Shown one piece after another: positions 7,594-16,021 of a stretch of DNA of 64,000 nucleotides. The notes beneath the pieces are model-generated. The model did no database searches and had not been told where the DNA came from. It was given only the letters and a program-made list of their open reading frames with translations. Source of the stretch: Tsukamurella sp. TY48 (GTDB lineage: Bacteria; Actinomycetota; Actinomycetes; Mycobacteriales; Mycobacteriaceae); assembly GCF_019656655.1 (NCBI RefSeq), contig NZ_BPMV01000001.1:1612001-1676000 (forward strand), read 5' to 3'. Positions within the stretch are counted from its first letter, which is position 1. Each line of letters begins with the position of its first letter. The translations under genes and the position numbers were made by a program.

Positions 7594-9717
7594 TTACGCG
7601 GCGGCGAGGGAGGGCTGCGGCGAATCGGCCGGAGCGGCGCGGCGCCACAGGGTTTTGGCGGCCACCACCGCGACGGCGCTGACCACCACGCCGGCCGCGA
7701 GCGCGATCAGGAACTTCCACCAGGTGCCGTTGGTCGCGAACATCACGAAGACACCGCCGTGGGGCGCACGCAGCTGGGCGCTGAGCGCCATCGACAGTCC
7801 ACCGGTCACGGCACCACCGAGCATCATGGACGGGATCACCCGCAGCGGATCGGCGGCGGCGAACGGAATGGCGCCCTCGGAGATGAAGCACAGGCCCAGC
7901 GGGATCGCCGCCTTGCCGTTCTCCCGTTCGGGAGCCGTGAACAGGCCGGGGCGCAGGAAGGTGGCGGCGGCGAGCGCGAGCGGCGGCACCATGCCGGCCG
8001 CCATCACCGCGGCCATGATCTCCCACTGCGCGAGGCCTGCGCCGGCACTGCCCAGGCCGGCCACACCGAAGGCGTACGCGGCCTTGTTCACCGGGCCGCC
8101 CAGGTCGAAGCACATCATGAGGCCGATCACGGCACCGAGGGCGATCTTCGAGCTGCCGCTCATCCCGTTCAGGGCGCTGGTCATCTCCTCGTTCACCCAG
8201 CGCAGCGGTCCGGCCAGGATCATGTACATCAGCCCACCGGTGATGAGCGTGCCGAGCAGCGGGATGATCACCACCGGTTGCAGTCCGCGGGCCCACTGCG
8301 GCAGCGGGATCCGCGAGAGCCACAGCGCGACGACGCCGGCGAGGAGGCCGCCGACCACGCCGCCGATGAAACCCGCGCCCACCGTGCCCGCGAGCACGCC
8401 GGAGACGAAACCGGGGGCCAGCCCGGGACGATCGGCGATGGCGTAGGCGATGTACCCGGCGAGCACCGGCACCATCAGCCCCATCGCGGCCTGACCGATC
8501 GCGAAGCTCACCGCCCCGAGGTACTGCCGGAGCCCGCCGTCCGGGAGGTTCCACAGCGAGTTGTTGAGCGCGTAGAAGGCGCCGTCCGACATGCCCTCCG
8601 ATTTCGTGCTGAGACCGATCTCGTAGCCACCGGAGATGAGGAAGCCGAGCGCGATCAGCAGGCCGCCCGCGGCGACGAACGGGATCATGTAGCTCACGCC
8701 GGTGAGCAGGGCCTGCTTGAGCCGACCGCCGATGCCGACGCCCGGCGCCGCTTCCGCCTGCGCCGCCGCGGGATCGCCGTCGACGGTGGCGGCGTGCGGA
8801 TCGGAGGCGGCGGCCACCGCCTCGGCGATCATCGCGTCGGGCTCGTTGATCCCGCGCTTGACGCCCGAGGAGATCACGGGCTTGCCCGCGAATCGGTCGC
8901 GGCCCTTGACGCCCACATCGGTGGCGAAGATGACGGCCCCGGCCCGGGCGATCGTGTCCGCGGGCAGCGGCGTCGACCCGGACGACCCCTGCGTCTCGAC
9001 GGTGAGCTGCACTCCGGCCCGGTCGGCGGCCAGCTGGAGCGCGTCGGCGGCCATGTAGGTGTGGGCGATCCCGGTGGGGCAGGCGGTGATCGCCACGATC
9101 GAGGGCTTCTCCGCGATACCGGCGGCGGGGGTGGCGGGCGCGGGGGTGGCCGGAGCCGCCGGTGCGGCCGCGCCCGGGTCCTGCGCCGCTGCGGCCGCCT
9201 TCGGCTCCGGCGCGGTCTCCGTCTTCGGTCCTGCCGCGGTCTCCGCCTTCGTCTTCGGCGTGATCGCCTCCTGGACGAGGGCGACCACCTCGTCGGGCGT
9301 GCGGGCGGCCCGGAGCGCGGCCACGAAGTCGGGCCGCACGAGGGACCGAGCGAGCGCGCTGAGCAGCTTCATGTGCTGGGCGCCGCCGGATTCCGGGGCG
9401 GCGATGAGGAAGACGAGATCGGCCGGGGCGTCCGGCGCACCGAAGTCGACGCGGGGGTCGAGCCGGGCGAAGGCGAGGCTCGCCGCGGTCACGGACGCGC
9501 TGCGGCAGTGCGGGATGGCGATCCCGCCGGGCAGCCCGGTGGCGGACTGCTCTTCGCGGGCGAGTGCCGCCTCGATCAGCCCTGCGGCGTCGTCGGCGCG
9601 GCCGGCGTCGGCGATGCGGTGCGCGAGATAGCCGATCACATCGGTCTTCTCGGGTCCGGCCGCGACATCGAGCGCCACGAGGGCGGGCGTGATGATCTGC
9701 TCGGTCGGCTGGGTCAT
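7594..9717 (-). CDS. fruA: Fructose-specific PTS permease, fused EIIABC
   Basis: A 707-residue permease that imports fructose and phosphorylates it to fructose 1-phosphate. Domains in order: EIIA (about 1-145, phosphorylated His in GIAIPHCRS); an Ala/Pro/Thr-rich linker (about 150-200); EIIB (about 200-300, phosphocysteine in AITACPTGIAHTYMA); a second linker; and membrane EIIC (about 335-680, with VSYMIPFVAAGGLLIALGF at its beginning). The A-B-C order in one chain is normal for actinobacterial FruA. It lies between fruK and ptsH with short gaps and is presumably repressed by FruR. Confidence 0.97.
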   Translation of the reverse strand: MTQPTEQIITPALVALDVAAGPEKTDVIGYLAHRIADAGRADDAAGLIEAALAREEQSATGLPGGIAIPHCRSASVTAASLAFARLDPRVDFGAPDAPADLVFLIAAPESGGAQHMKLLSALARSLVRPDFVAALRAARTPDEVVALVQEAITPKTKAETAAGPKTETAPEPKAAAAAQDPGAAAPAAPATPAPATPAAGIAEKPSIVAITACPTGIAHTYMAADALQLAADRAGVQLTVETQGSSGSTPLPADTIARAGAVIFATDVGVKGRDRFAGKPVISSGVKRGINEPDAMIAEAVAAASDPHAATVDGDPAAAQAEAAPGVGIGGRLKQALLTGVSYMIPFVAAGGLLIALGFLISGGYEIGLSTKSEGMSDGAFYALNNSLWNLPDGGLRQYLGAVSFAIGQAAMGLMVPVLAGYIAYAIADRPGLAPGFVSGVLAGTVGAGFIGGVVGGLLAGVVALWLSRIPLPQWARGLQPVVIIPLLGTLITGGLMYMILAGPLRWVNEEMTSALNGMSGSSKIALGAVIGLMMCFDLGGPVNKAAYAFGVAGLGSAGAGLAQWEIMAAVMAAGMVPPLALAAATFLRPGLFTAPERENGKAAIPLGLCFISEGAIPFAAADPLRVIPSMMLGGAVTGGLSMALSAQLRAPHGGVFVMFATNGTWWKFLIALAAGVVVSAVAVVAAKTLWRRAAPADSPQPSLAAA

Positions 9718-9756
9718 GGGGAACTCCGGTTCTACGACGGGGTGGTGCGGGGAGGT

Positions 9757-10695
9757 CTACAGGGCGCGCACGTGCACATCGGCGGTGGCGAGCTGATCCG
9801 GTCGGGGCGCCTGGGTGCCCGGCAGTGCGGCGGCGGCGGAGCCGTAGGCCACGGCGAGCCGGAGCCGGTCCGGCGCGGAAGCGCCGCGCTCGTCCGCGAG
9901 CAGGTACCCGGCGAGCGAACTGTCGCCGGCGCCGACGGTGCTGCGCACCACGGTCCGCGGCGGGATGGCGTGCCAGGCACCGTCGTCGATAAGAAGTGCG
10001 CCGGCACCACCCAGCGTGGCGAGGACCGCCGCGCCGGACGTGCGGTGGAGGCGCTCGGCGGCGGCCCGCACCGGCCCGAGATCACCTGCTGCGGCGAATT
10101 TCTCGAGTTCGGCGCCGTCGGCTCCCACCAGCTCACCGAGCTCCTCGGCGTTGGGCTTGAGCAGGTGCACTCCCGCACCCACGGCCGCGGCGAGGGCGGC
10201 GCCGGAGGTGTCGACCGCGATCCGCGGACCGCTCGCGATGCGGCGGGCGATCCGGGCGTACCAGTCGTCGGGCAGTCCGGGCGGCAGCGAACCGCAGAGC
10301 GCGAGCCAGGAGGCACCCGTGGCCGCGGCGACGACCGCGTCTTCGAGCCCGGCGACCAGGCCGGGGTCGAGCGCCGCGCCGGGTGCGTTGAGTTTGGTGG
10401 TGGTGCCGTCCGGCTCCGCCACGGTCACGTTGCTGCGCACCTCGTGTCCGGCGGGGACCGCGCGGGCGGGCACGCCGATCCGGTCGAGGGCGGTCAGCAG
10501 CGGGTCGCCGGCGTCCGCCGGGAGCACCGCCAGGGTCTGTGCGTCGGCCGCGTGCAGCACGCGGGAGACGTTGACGCCCTTGCCGCCCGGGTCCACCGAG
10601 GACGATCGCGCGCGCTGTACGGCGCCGCGCTCCAGGGGTGCGCCGAGCGCCACGAGCCGGTCCAGGCTGGGGTTGGCGGTCACGGTGACGATCAC
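9757..10695 (-). CDS. fruK: 1-phosphofructokinase
   Basis: A 312-residue PfkB-family sugar kinase that converts fructose 1-phosphate, the product of FruA, to fructose 1,6-bisphosphate. Seen in the sequence: the N-terminal TVTANPSLDRLV, the GGKGVNVSRVL substrate loop around residue 38, and the C-terminal PfkB signature with the catalytic Asp, STVGAGDSSLAGYL, around residue 255. The start ATG overlaps the stop of fruR (ATGA), giving the usual fruR-fruK-fruA order. Confidence 0.96.
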   Translation of the reverse strand: MIVTVTANPSLDRLVALGAPLERGAVQRARSSSVDPGGKGVNVSRVLHAADAQTLAVLPADAGDPLLTALDRIGVPARAVPAGHEVRSNVTVAEPDGTTTKLNAPGAALDPGLVAGLEDAVVAAATGASWLALCGSLPPGLPDDWYARIARRIASGPRIAVDTSGAALAAAVGAGVHLLKPNAEELGELVGADGAELEKFAAAGDLGPVRAAAERLHRTSGAAVLATLGGAGALLIDDGAWHAIPPRTVVRSTVGAGDSSLAGYLLADERGASAPDRLRLAVAYGSAAAALPGTQAPRPDQLATADVHVRAL

Positions 10696-11462
10696 TGCGC
10701 CACCACCACGTCCACACCGTGATCCGCCAGCGCCGTCGCGAGCGCGCCGGTGGGCGCCGCATCGGCGATCAGGACGTCGATCTCGCCGAGACCACCGAAG
10801 GCGACCAGGCTCTCGTGGTCGAACTTGGAGGAATCGGCGAGCAGCACCACGAAGTCGGCGGCGCGGATCAGCGCGGTCTTCACCGCGGCCTCGTCGGCAT
10901 CGGGGGTCGACAGGCCGCGGTGGGCACCGATGCCGTTGGTCCCGAGGAAGGCGACATCGGCGTGCAGCAGGCCGATCTCGGCCACCGTCCCCGATCCCAC
11001 CGCCGCCTGGGTGAGCCCGCGGATCCGGCCGCCGAGCATGTGCAGCGCGACGCCGTCGCGCCCCGCCAGAGCGGAGGCCACGGGGAGCGAATTGGTGATC
11101 GCCGTGAGCCGCTGTCCAACGGGTACCTCGCGGGCGGCGGCGATGGTGGTGGTGCCCGCGTCGAAGAGCACGGATCCGCCCGCCGGCGGTAGGTACCGCT
11201 GCGCGGCCTCCCCGATCGCGCGCTTGGCATCCGCGCCGAGGGCCTCCCGCTCGCCGACGCCGGATTCCGCACCGGCCAGCACCCCGGCGGCGACCACGCC
11301 GCCGTGCACGCGCCGGACACCGCCGAGCCGCTCCAGCACGTCCAGATCGCGGCGGACCGTCTCGGGGGTCACGTCGTAGCGTTCGGCCAGCTCGGCGACC
11401 GACGCCCGCCCGCGGGCGGCGACCAGATCGCCGATCGCGCGCTGCCGTTCCTCCGCGTACAT
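10692..11462 (-). CDS. fruR: DeoR-family regulator of the fructose operon
   Basis: A 256-residue DeoR-type repressor. The N-terminal helix-turn-helix (about 20-42, ASVAELAERYDVTPETVRRD) is followed by a DeoR sensor domain with FDAGTTTIAAARE and the LADSSKF motif. The family usually senses a phosphorylated sugar, here most likely fructose 1-phosphate or 1,6-bisphosphate. It is the first gene of the fru operon and is divergent from ptsI. The AT-rich intergenic region, with a TTGAC/GTCAA inverted repeat over the ptsI -35 box, is its probable operator. Confidence 0.92.
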   Translation of the reverse strand: MYAEERQRAIGDLVAARGRASVAELAERYDVTPETVRRDLDVLERLGGVRRVHGGVVAAGVLAGAESGVGEREALGADAKRAIGEAAQRYLPPAGGSVLFDAGTTTIAAAREVPVGQRLTAITNSLPVASALAGRDGVALHMLGGRIRGLTQAAVGSGTVAEIGLLHADVAFLGTNGIGAHRGLSTPDADEAAVKTALIRAADFVVLLADSSKFDHESLVAFGGLGEIDVLIADAAPTGALATALADHGVDVVVAQ

Positions 11463-11529
11463 CCCGCCTCCGAGTTCGTTTGACCGTGTTGGTTTTGATT
11501 TGATTTTTCTGTTTTTACGCCTGTTTGTG

Positions 11530-11557
11530 TTGACAAGTCAAGCAGATTTCGTAATCT
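11530..11557 (+). promoter_or_regulatory. ptsI promoter with overlapping inverted-repeat operator
   Basis: TTGACA (11530-11535), a 16-base spacer, and TAATCT (11552-11557) form a near-consensus promoter. The -10 ends seven bases before the ATG at 11565, so the transcript is probably leaderless. The -35 box is the left half of an inverted repeat TTGAC-AA-GTCAA (11530-11541). This would let a repressor such as FruR block RNA polymerase. Confidence 0.6.
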
Positions 11558-11564
11558 GGGTCAC

Positions 11565-13244
11565 ATGAGTTCGCAGCAGTCGATCGTCGCCACCGTGCTC
11601 ACCGGCACCCCTGTCGTGCCCGGTGTGGCGTACGCGCCCGTGATGTGGCCCGGGGAACGCCCGGAGCTCCCGGCCACGGGTCCTGACCTGCCCGAAGCCG
11701 AGCGCGAGGCGGAGGCCGCCCGGTTCTCCACGGCGGCGCTCGCGGTGGCGGGGCGGCTGCGCGAGCGCGCCTCGCAGGCCACCGGCGCGGCGTCCGAGGT
11801 ACTCGCGGCGACCGCCGGCCTGGCCTCGGACAAGGCGTGGATCGGCACCGCGGAGAAGCTCATCCGGTCCGGCTCCCCCGCGGAGGGTGCCGTGGCGGCG
11901 GCCACGGAGCAGTTCGCCGACATGTTCACCAAGCTCGGTGGACTCATGGCCGAGCGCGTGACGGATCTGCGCGACGTCCGCGATCGGGTGCTCGCCGAGC
12001 TGCTCGGCCGCCCGGAGCCGGGCGTCCCCGTGCCCACGGCACCGTCGATCCTGCTGGCCGACGACCTCGCCCCGGCCGACACCGCCGGGCTCGATCCCGC
12101 TCTCATCGTGGGCATCGGCACCCGGCTCGGCGGGCCCACCAGCCACACCGCGATCATCGCGCGGCAGTTGGGGATTCCGTGCATCGTCGGGCTCACGCAG
12201 GCCGGCACCGTGGACGCCGGGACCCCGGTGCTGCTCGACGGCGGAGAGGGCACGGTCACCGTCGAACCCCCGGCCGCGGAGGCCGAGTCCCGGGTGGCCG
12301 AGGCGCAGCGGATCGCCACCGAGGTCGCGCGGTGGCGCGGGCCCGGTCGCACGTCCGACGGTGCGCCGGTGGCGATCCTGGCGAACGTGCAGGACGGTGC
12401 GAGCGCGCGGACCGCCGCCGAGCGGCAGGTGGAGGGCGTGGGACTGTTCCGCACCGAGCTGGCCTTCCTGAACCGGGCCGATGAGCCCGCCGTCGCGGAG
12501 CAGGCGGCCCTCTACCGCGAGGTGATCGACGCCTTCCCCGGCGGCAAGGTGGTGATCCGCACCCTGGACGCGGGCTCCGATAAGCCGCTCAAGTTCGTCG
12601 ACCATGCGCACGAAGACAATCCGGCCCTCGGCGTGCGCGGAATCCGCATCGCCGAGGGCGATCCGGGGCTGTTGGAACGCCAGCTCGACGCCATCGCCGC
12701 CGCGGCCGACGGCGCCGAGGCCTCGCCCTGGGTGATGGCGCCGATGATCGCGACCGCGGCGGAGGCCCGCTCCTTCGCCGCGCAGTGCCGCGCGCGCTCC
12801 CTGACGCCGGGCGTGATGATCGAGGTGCCCGCGGCGGCCCTGTGCGCGGACAGCGTTGTGGCCGAAGTGGATTTCGTCTCGATCGGCACCAACGACCTCA
12901 CCCAGTACGCCATGGCCGCCGACCGGATGAGCTCGGAACTCGCGGCGCTCACCGACCCGTGGCAGCCCGCCGTGCTGCGACTGATCAAGATCACCGCCGA
13001 GGCCGGGGCCGCGGCCGGGAAGCCCGTGGGGGTGTGCGGTGAGGCCGCGGCCGATCCGCTGCTGGCCTGCGTGCTGGTGGGCCTCGGTGTGAGCTCGCTG
13101 TCCTGCGCCGCGGGCGCCGCCGCCGCGGTCGGCGCGCGGGTCGGCGCCGTCACCCTGCAGCAGTGCCGGTGGGCCGCCGAGGCGGCGGTCGCCGCCGCCG
13201 ATCCGCAGGGCGCCCGCGAGGCGGTGCGCCGCGCACTCGGCTGA
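11565..13244 (+). CDS. ptsI: PTS Enzyme I (phosphoenolpyruvate-protein phosphotransferase)
   Basis: The 559-residue Enzyme I autophosphorylates from phosphoenolpyruvate and hands the phosphate to HPr. An N-terminal helical HPr-binding domain is followed by the phosphohistidine domain (GGPTSHTAIIARQLGIPCIVG, His about 194). The C-terminal TIM-barrel PEP-binding domain contains VQDGASARTAAERQVEGVGLFRTE, GSDKPL, the MIEVPAA strand and SIGTNDLTQYAMAADR, and ends with the active-site Cys in VGVCGEAAADP. Length and domain order are normal. It lies divergent from fruR. Confidence 0.97.
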   Translation: MSSQQSIVATVLTGTPVVPGVAYAPVMWPGERPELPATGPDLPEAEREAEAARFSTAALAVAGRLRERASQATGAASEVLAATAGLASDKAWIGTAEKLIRSGSPAEGAVAAATEQFADMFTKLGGLMAERVTDLRDVRDRVLAELLGRPEPGVPVPTAPSILLADDLAPADTAGLDPALIVGIGTRLGGPTSHTAIIARQLGIPCIVGLTQAGTVDAGTPVLLDGGEGTVTVEPPAAEAESRVAEAQRIATEVARWRGPGRTSDGAPVAILANVQDGASARTAAERQVEGVGLFRTELAFLNRADEPAVAEQAALYREVIDAFPGGKVVIRTLDAGSDKPLKFVDHAHEDNPALGVRGIRIAEGDPGLLERQLDAIAAAADGAEASPWVMAPMIATAAEARSFAAQCRARSLTPGVMIEVPAAALCADSVVAEVDFVSIGTNDLTQYAMAADRMSSELAALTDPWQPAVLRLIKITAEAGAAAGKPVGVCGEAAADPLLACVLVGLGVSSLSCAAGAAAAVGARVGAVTLQQCRWAAEAAVAAADPQGAREAVRRALG

Positions 13245-13326
13245 TTCGGCGCCGGTTGTCGGGGCCCGGTGGTAGACCGTTGACGACGGGGCCGCAGCGG
13301 GCGCCCCGACGACGACGGGATCGACC

Positions 13327-13698
13327 ATGATCGACCACTTCGGCATCAACTGCGCAGATCTGGACGCCGCGAAGCGCTTCTACGACGGGGTGCTCGCCAC
13401 CCTCGGCGCGCGCCGGCTGATGGACTTCGACGTGGCCGTGGGCTACGGCACCGAGCAGCCCGACTTCTGGATCTCCGGCGGCGAGGTCGCCTCCGGCCCG
13501 AACCGCGAGATGCACGTGGCCTTCAGCGCGGCCGATGCGGCCACGGTGGACGCCTTCTACCGCGCCGCGCTCGAGCTCGGCGCCGAATCGCTGCACGCGC
13601 CGCGGATGTGGCCCGAATACCACCCGGGCTACTACGGCGCCTTCGTCCGCGATCCGGACGGGAACAACGTGGAGGCGGTGTGCCACACCGCCTCGTGA
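13327..13698 (+). CDS. VOC-superfamily (glyoxalase/dioxygenase-fold) protein
   Basis: A 123-residue single-module vicinal-oxygen-chelate protein. The N-terminal DHFGINCADLDAAKRFYDGVL and the C-terminal AFVRDPDGNNVEAV are typical. Possible metal ligands are His in IDHFG, His in EMHVAF and Glu in NNVEAV. Proteins of this size and type are annotated as glyoxalase/bleomycin-resistance/dioxygenase; the actual reaction is unknown. It follows ptsI by 82 bases on the same strand but has no functional link to it. It converges on the CitE-like gene with 7 bases between them. Confidence 0.85.
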   Translation: MIDHFGINCADLDAAKRFYDGVLATLGARRLMDFDVAVGYGTEQPDFWISGGEVASGPNREMHVAFSAADAATVDAFYRAALELGAESLHAPRMWPEYHPGYYGAFVRDPDGNNVEAVCHTAS

Positions 13699-13705
13699 CG
13701 CGCGA

Positions 13706-14635
13706 TCAGTAGTGGAAGGTGTCCGACGGGGCCGGCGCGTGTTCGCCGTCGAGTCCCTCGGCCGCCTCGATGCCGTAGGCGCGGGCCAGGTCGAGGATCT
13801 TCGTGGCCCGGGCGATGCGCGGTAGATCGGAGCCGTTGCGGATCTCGCCGCCGTCGCGATCGAACTCGGCGAAGAACTCGCGGGACCAGCGGATGTCCTC
13901 CTGCGACGGGCTCAGTCCCTCGTTCACGGGGTGGCACTGGTCCGGGGTGAGGCAGATCTTGCCGGTCATGCCGAACTCGGCGGAAACCGCCGTGGCCTCG
14001 CTGAGCAGCAGCCCCTTCGAGCCGACGGTCGGGCCGTCGATCGCGCCCGGCAGGTGCGCCGCCTTGGCGGCGATGGTGAACCGCGACCGCGCGTAGGCCA
14101 GTGTCGTCGGGTCGCCACCGAAGCCGGTGTCGCGGCGGAAGTCGCCGATGCCGAAGGCCAGCCGGAAGGTGCCCTTCGCCGAGGCGATCTCGCTGATCCG
14201 CTCCAGGCCGCGGGCGGTCTCCACCAGCGCCACGATGAGGGTGTCGGGGAGCCGCTTGGCGGTCTCCGTCACGTGGTCCATCGACTCGACCATGGCCAGC
14301 ATGATGCCGCCGAGGTGCTTGGCGCCGCGCAGCGCCTCGAGATCGTCGGCCCACCACTGCGTGCCGAAGCCGTTCACCCGCACCCAGCCGTTGTTGGGCG
14401 CACCGTCGTGCTCGGTGTTCAACCACTCGACCACGTTGTTGCGGGCCGCCACCTTGTCCTTCGGCGCCACTGCGTCCTCGATGTCGAGGACCACGATGTC
14501 GGTGCGCGAGCGCGCTGCCGCGTCGAACCGCTCGGGCTGCGCCGCGTTGACGAGCAGCCAGCTGCGGGCGAGGACGGGGTCGATGCGGAATCCGATCGGC
14601 TCGTCGCCCTCGGGCGTGGGGGTCGGCGGGGCCAT
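13706..14635 (-). CDS. HpcH/HpaI aldolase / CitE-like lyase family protein
   Basis: A 309-residue TIM-barrel protein of the CitE (citrate lyase beta)/malyl-CoA lyase family. Motifs: DIVVLDIEDAVAPKDK near residue 45 (the metal-binding region follows VLDIEDAV), the Glu of MLAMVESMDHV, and ALVETARGLERI. Standalone CitE-like proteins in actinobacteria act on acyl-CoA substrates such as (methyl)malyl-CoA or citramalyl-CoA, not as citrate lyase subunits, because no citD or citF is near. There is a GAGG ribosome-binding site before ATG 14635. No obvious partner gene lies nearby. Confidence 0.85.
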   Translation of the reverse strand: MAPPTPTPEGDEPIGFRIDPVLARSWLLVNAAQPERFDAAARSRTDIVVLDIEDAVAPKDKVAARNNVVEWLNTEHDGAPNNGWVRVNGFGTQWWADDLEALRGAKHLGGIMLAMVESMDHVTETAKRLPDTLIVALVETARGLERISEIASAKGTFRLAFGIGDFRRDTGFGGDPTTLAYARSRFTIAAKAAHLPGAIDGPTVGSKGLLLSEATAVSAEFGMTGKICLTPDQCHPVNEGLSPSQEDIRWSREFFAEFDRDGGEIRNGSDLPRIARATKILDLARAYGIEAAEGLDGEHAPAPSDTFHY

Positions 14636-14690
14636 GTTTCTGCACCTCGGGTTTCTCGTGTGGGCTCGTCAGACACAGTACCGATACGCC

Positions 14691-14722
14691 CGAAGGCCCC
14701 GGGCGGGTGCCCGGGGCCTTCG
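14691..14722. terminator. 14-bp hairpin terminator downstream of the mycolyltransferase gene
   Basis: CGAAGGCCCCGGGC (14691-14704), a 4-base loop, then GCCCGGGGCCTTCG (14709-14722). It follows the stop of the minus-strand mycolyltransferase gene (stop at 14749) and separates it from the CitE-like gene. Confidence 0.85.
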
Positions 14723-14748
14723 TTGCGAGTGCTATTTCAGCGTGGTGA

Positions 14749-15711
14749 TCAGCCGAACCAGCCGGTCCGCTGCATCTGCCACACCTGGTCCTGCCAGTAG
14801 CCCCACGTGTGGGTGCCCACTGCCGAGAAGTCGTAGTGGCCCTGCACGCCGGCCTTGTCGGCCGCGGCCTTGAAGGCCTCCGACTGCGACTTGGCCAGGA
14901 TCTCCAGCGGCACGCCCTGGACGATGTCCGCGGGGCTCGGGTTCGGGGTGTACTTGCCCGGCTCACCGGTCGAGGCGGTGACCCACACGGGGATGCCCTT
15001 CAGGCGCGCGGCCTGCTTGGTGGGATCGTTCTTGTCCCAGTTCGCGTCGAACGGGCCGCCCCACATGTCGAGGACGTTGTAGCCACCGGCGTCGAGCATG
15101 GCGACACCCACGGCGACGGGCATGCCCGGGGCCGAGGTGTTCAGGAAGCCCGACAGAGCCGCGGCGCGCTTGTACACGCCGGGGTTGTTCGCCGCGGTGA
15201 TCAGCGCAGCGCCGCCGCCCATCGAGAGACCGATGATCGACAGGTTGCTGGAGAAGCCACGCGACTTGATGTACGACGGCAGGCTGGTGGCCAGGAACGT
15301 GCCCCAGGTCGGCCGGTAGGTGCCGTTGCCCTGCTTCGAGACGTTCGCCCAGTTCGTGTAGAAGCTGGCGGTACCGCCCACGGGCATGACGACGTTGACG
15401 CCCTTGGTCGACAGGAAGGCGACGTTGGAGTCGCGCTCCCAGCCGGAGACATCCTGAGTGGCGCGCAGGCCGTCCAGGAGGACCACGGTGGGCGCCTTGG
15501 CCGGATCCGTGGTGGTCGACGCCCAGGAGCGGACGAGGACGTCCGGCATTCCCGCGCCGTTCACACGCTCGGACTTGAAGCCCTTCGGCGGGTTCTTGGC
15601 GCTACCCGGGCCCCAAGCCCCGGCAACACCTGCGCCCATACCGGCGAGGGCCGGCACCATTGCGACCGTGATGGCCGCCGCACCTGCTCGCTTACCCCAG
15701 GCTGCTCGCAT
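14749..15711 (-). CDS. Antigen-85-type mycolyltransferase (copy 1)
   Basis: A 320-residue secreted esterase-fold protein that transfers mycolic acids to trehalose and cell-wall arabinogalactan. A signal peptide covers about residues 1-33 (RAAWGKRAGAAAITVAMV ending near AGVAGA). Family motifs: VLLDGLRATQDVSGWERDSN, the nucleophile Ser in GLSMGGGAAL (around residue 153), and the C-terminal His in GTHTWGYWQDQVW. ATG 15711 was chosen for the signal peptide and the GAGAGAGG ribosome-binding site before it; longer in-frame extensions are unlikely. It is closely similar to the next upstream gene, so the pair is a tandem duplication. Four TGTGA repeats lie upstream. Confidence 0.95.
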   Translation of the reverse strand: MRAAWGKRAGAAAITVAMVPALAGMGAGVAGAWGPGSAKNPPKGFKSERVNGAGMPDVLVRSWASTTTDPAKAPTVVLLDGLRATQDVSGWERDSNVAFLSTKGVNVVMPVGGTASFYTNWANVSKQGNGTYRPTWGTFLATSLPSYIKSRGFSSNLSIIGLSMGGGAALITAANNPGVYKRAAALSGFLNTSAPGMPVAVGVAMLDAGGYNVLDMWGGPFDANWDKNDPTKQAARLKGIPVWVTASTGEPGKYTPNPSPADIVQGVPLEILAKSQSEAFKAAADKAGVQGHYDFSAVGTHTWGYWQDQVWQMQRTGWFG

Positions 15712-15820
15712 AGCTGACCTCTCTCGTTTCTCGTTCTCGCGCGTCCGCGCACTGTTCGCTTGTGGACCGGACGGCGGTCGCAAGCGACCAAGACTCGTCA
15801 CAGCTTTCACTCTAACATCA

Positions 15821-15856
15821 ATCGTCACACATGTCACATGTTTCACATGAGTCACA
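15821..15856 (-). repeat. Four contiguous 9-bp TGTGA direct repeats upstream of mycolyltransferase copy 1
   Basis: On the minus strand this 36-base stretch reads as four 9-mers without gaps: TGTGACTCA, TGTGAAACA, TGTGACATG, TGTGACGAT. It ends about 110 bases before the start codon of the mycolyltransferase gene and is followed within a few bases by TTAGAG, a possible -10. It is probably an array of activator or repressor half-sites. The rest of the 310-base gap (15712-16021) holds the ribosome-binding site and the terminator of the upstream gene; no other gene is seen. Confidence 0.6.
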
Positions 15857-15952
15857 CGGGTGACACCGTCCCTGAATCTCATCGTCTTCACAGGACCTGG
15901 TGTTACGCACCCTCCCTGTTTTCTCAGGAAAGGTCGTCTACATCACAATACG

Positions 15953-15989
15953 ACACCGCGGCCCTGCTCGTGGAGCCGGGCCGCGGTGT
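15953..15989. terminator. Hairpin terminator between the tandem mycolyltransferase genes
   Basis: ACACCGCGGCCC (15953-15964) pairs with GGGCCGCGGTGT (15978-15989); the loop contains a further GCTC/GAGC pairing. It lies just after the stop of copy 2 (16022) on the minus strand, so the two copies probably have separate transcripts. Confidence 0.75.
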
Positions 15990-16021
15990 GTACTCGATGA
16001 TCATCGCCTCCGACAGAGGTT

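Noticed and set aside
7345-10722. A plus-strand open frame of about 1,100 codons opposite the fructose PTS genes
   Set aside because: It is a shadow of fruA and fruK: repetitive Gly/Arg/His composition, no recognisable motif and no ribosome-binding site.
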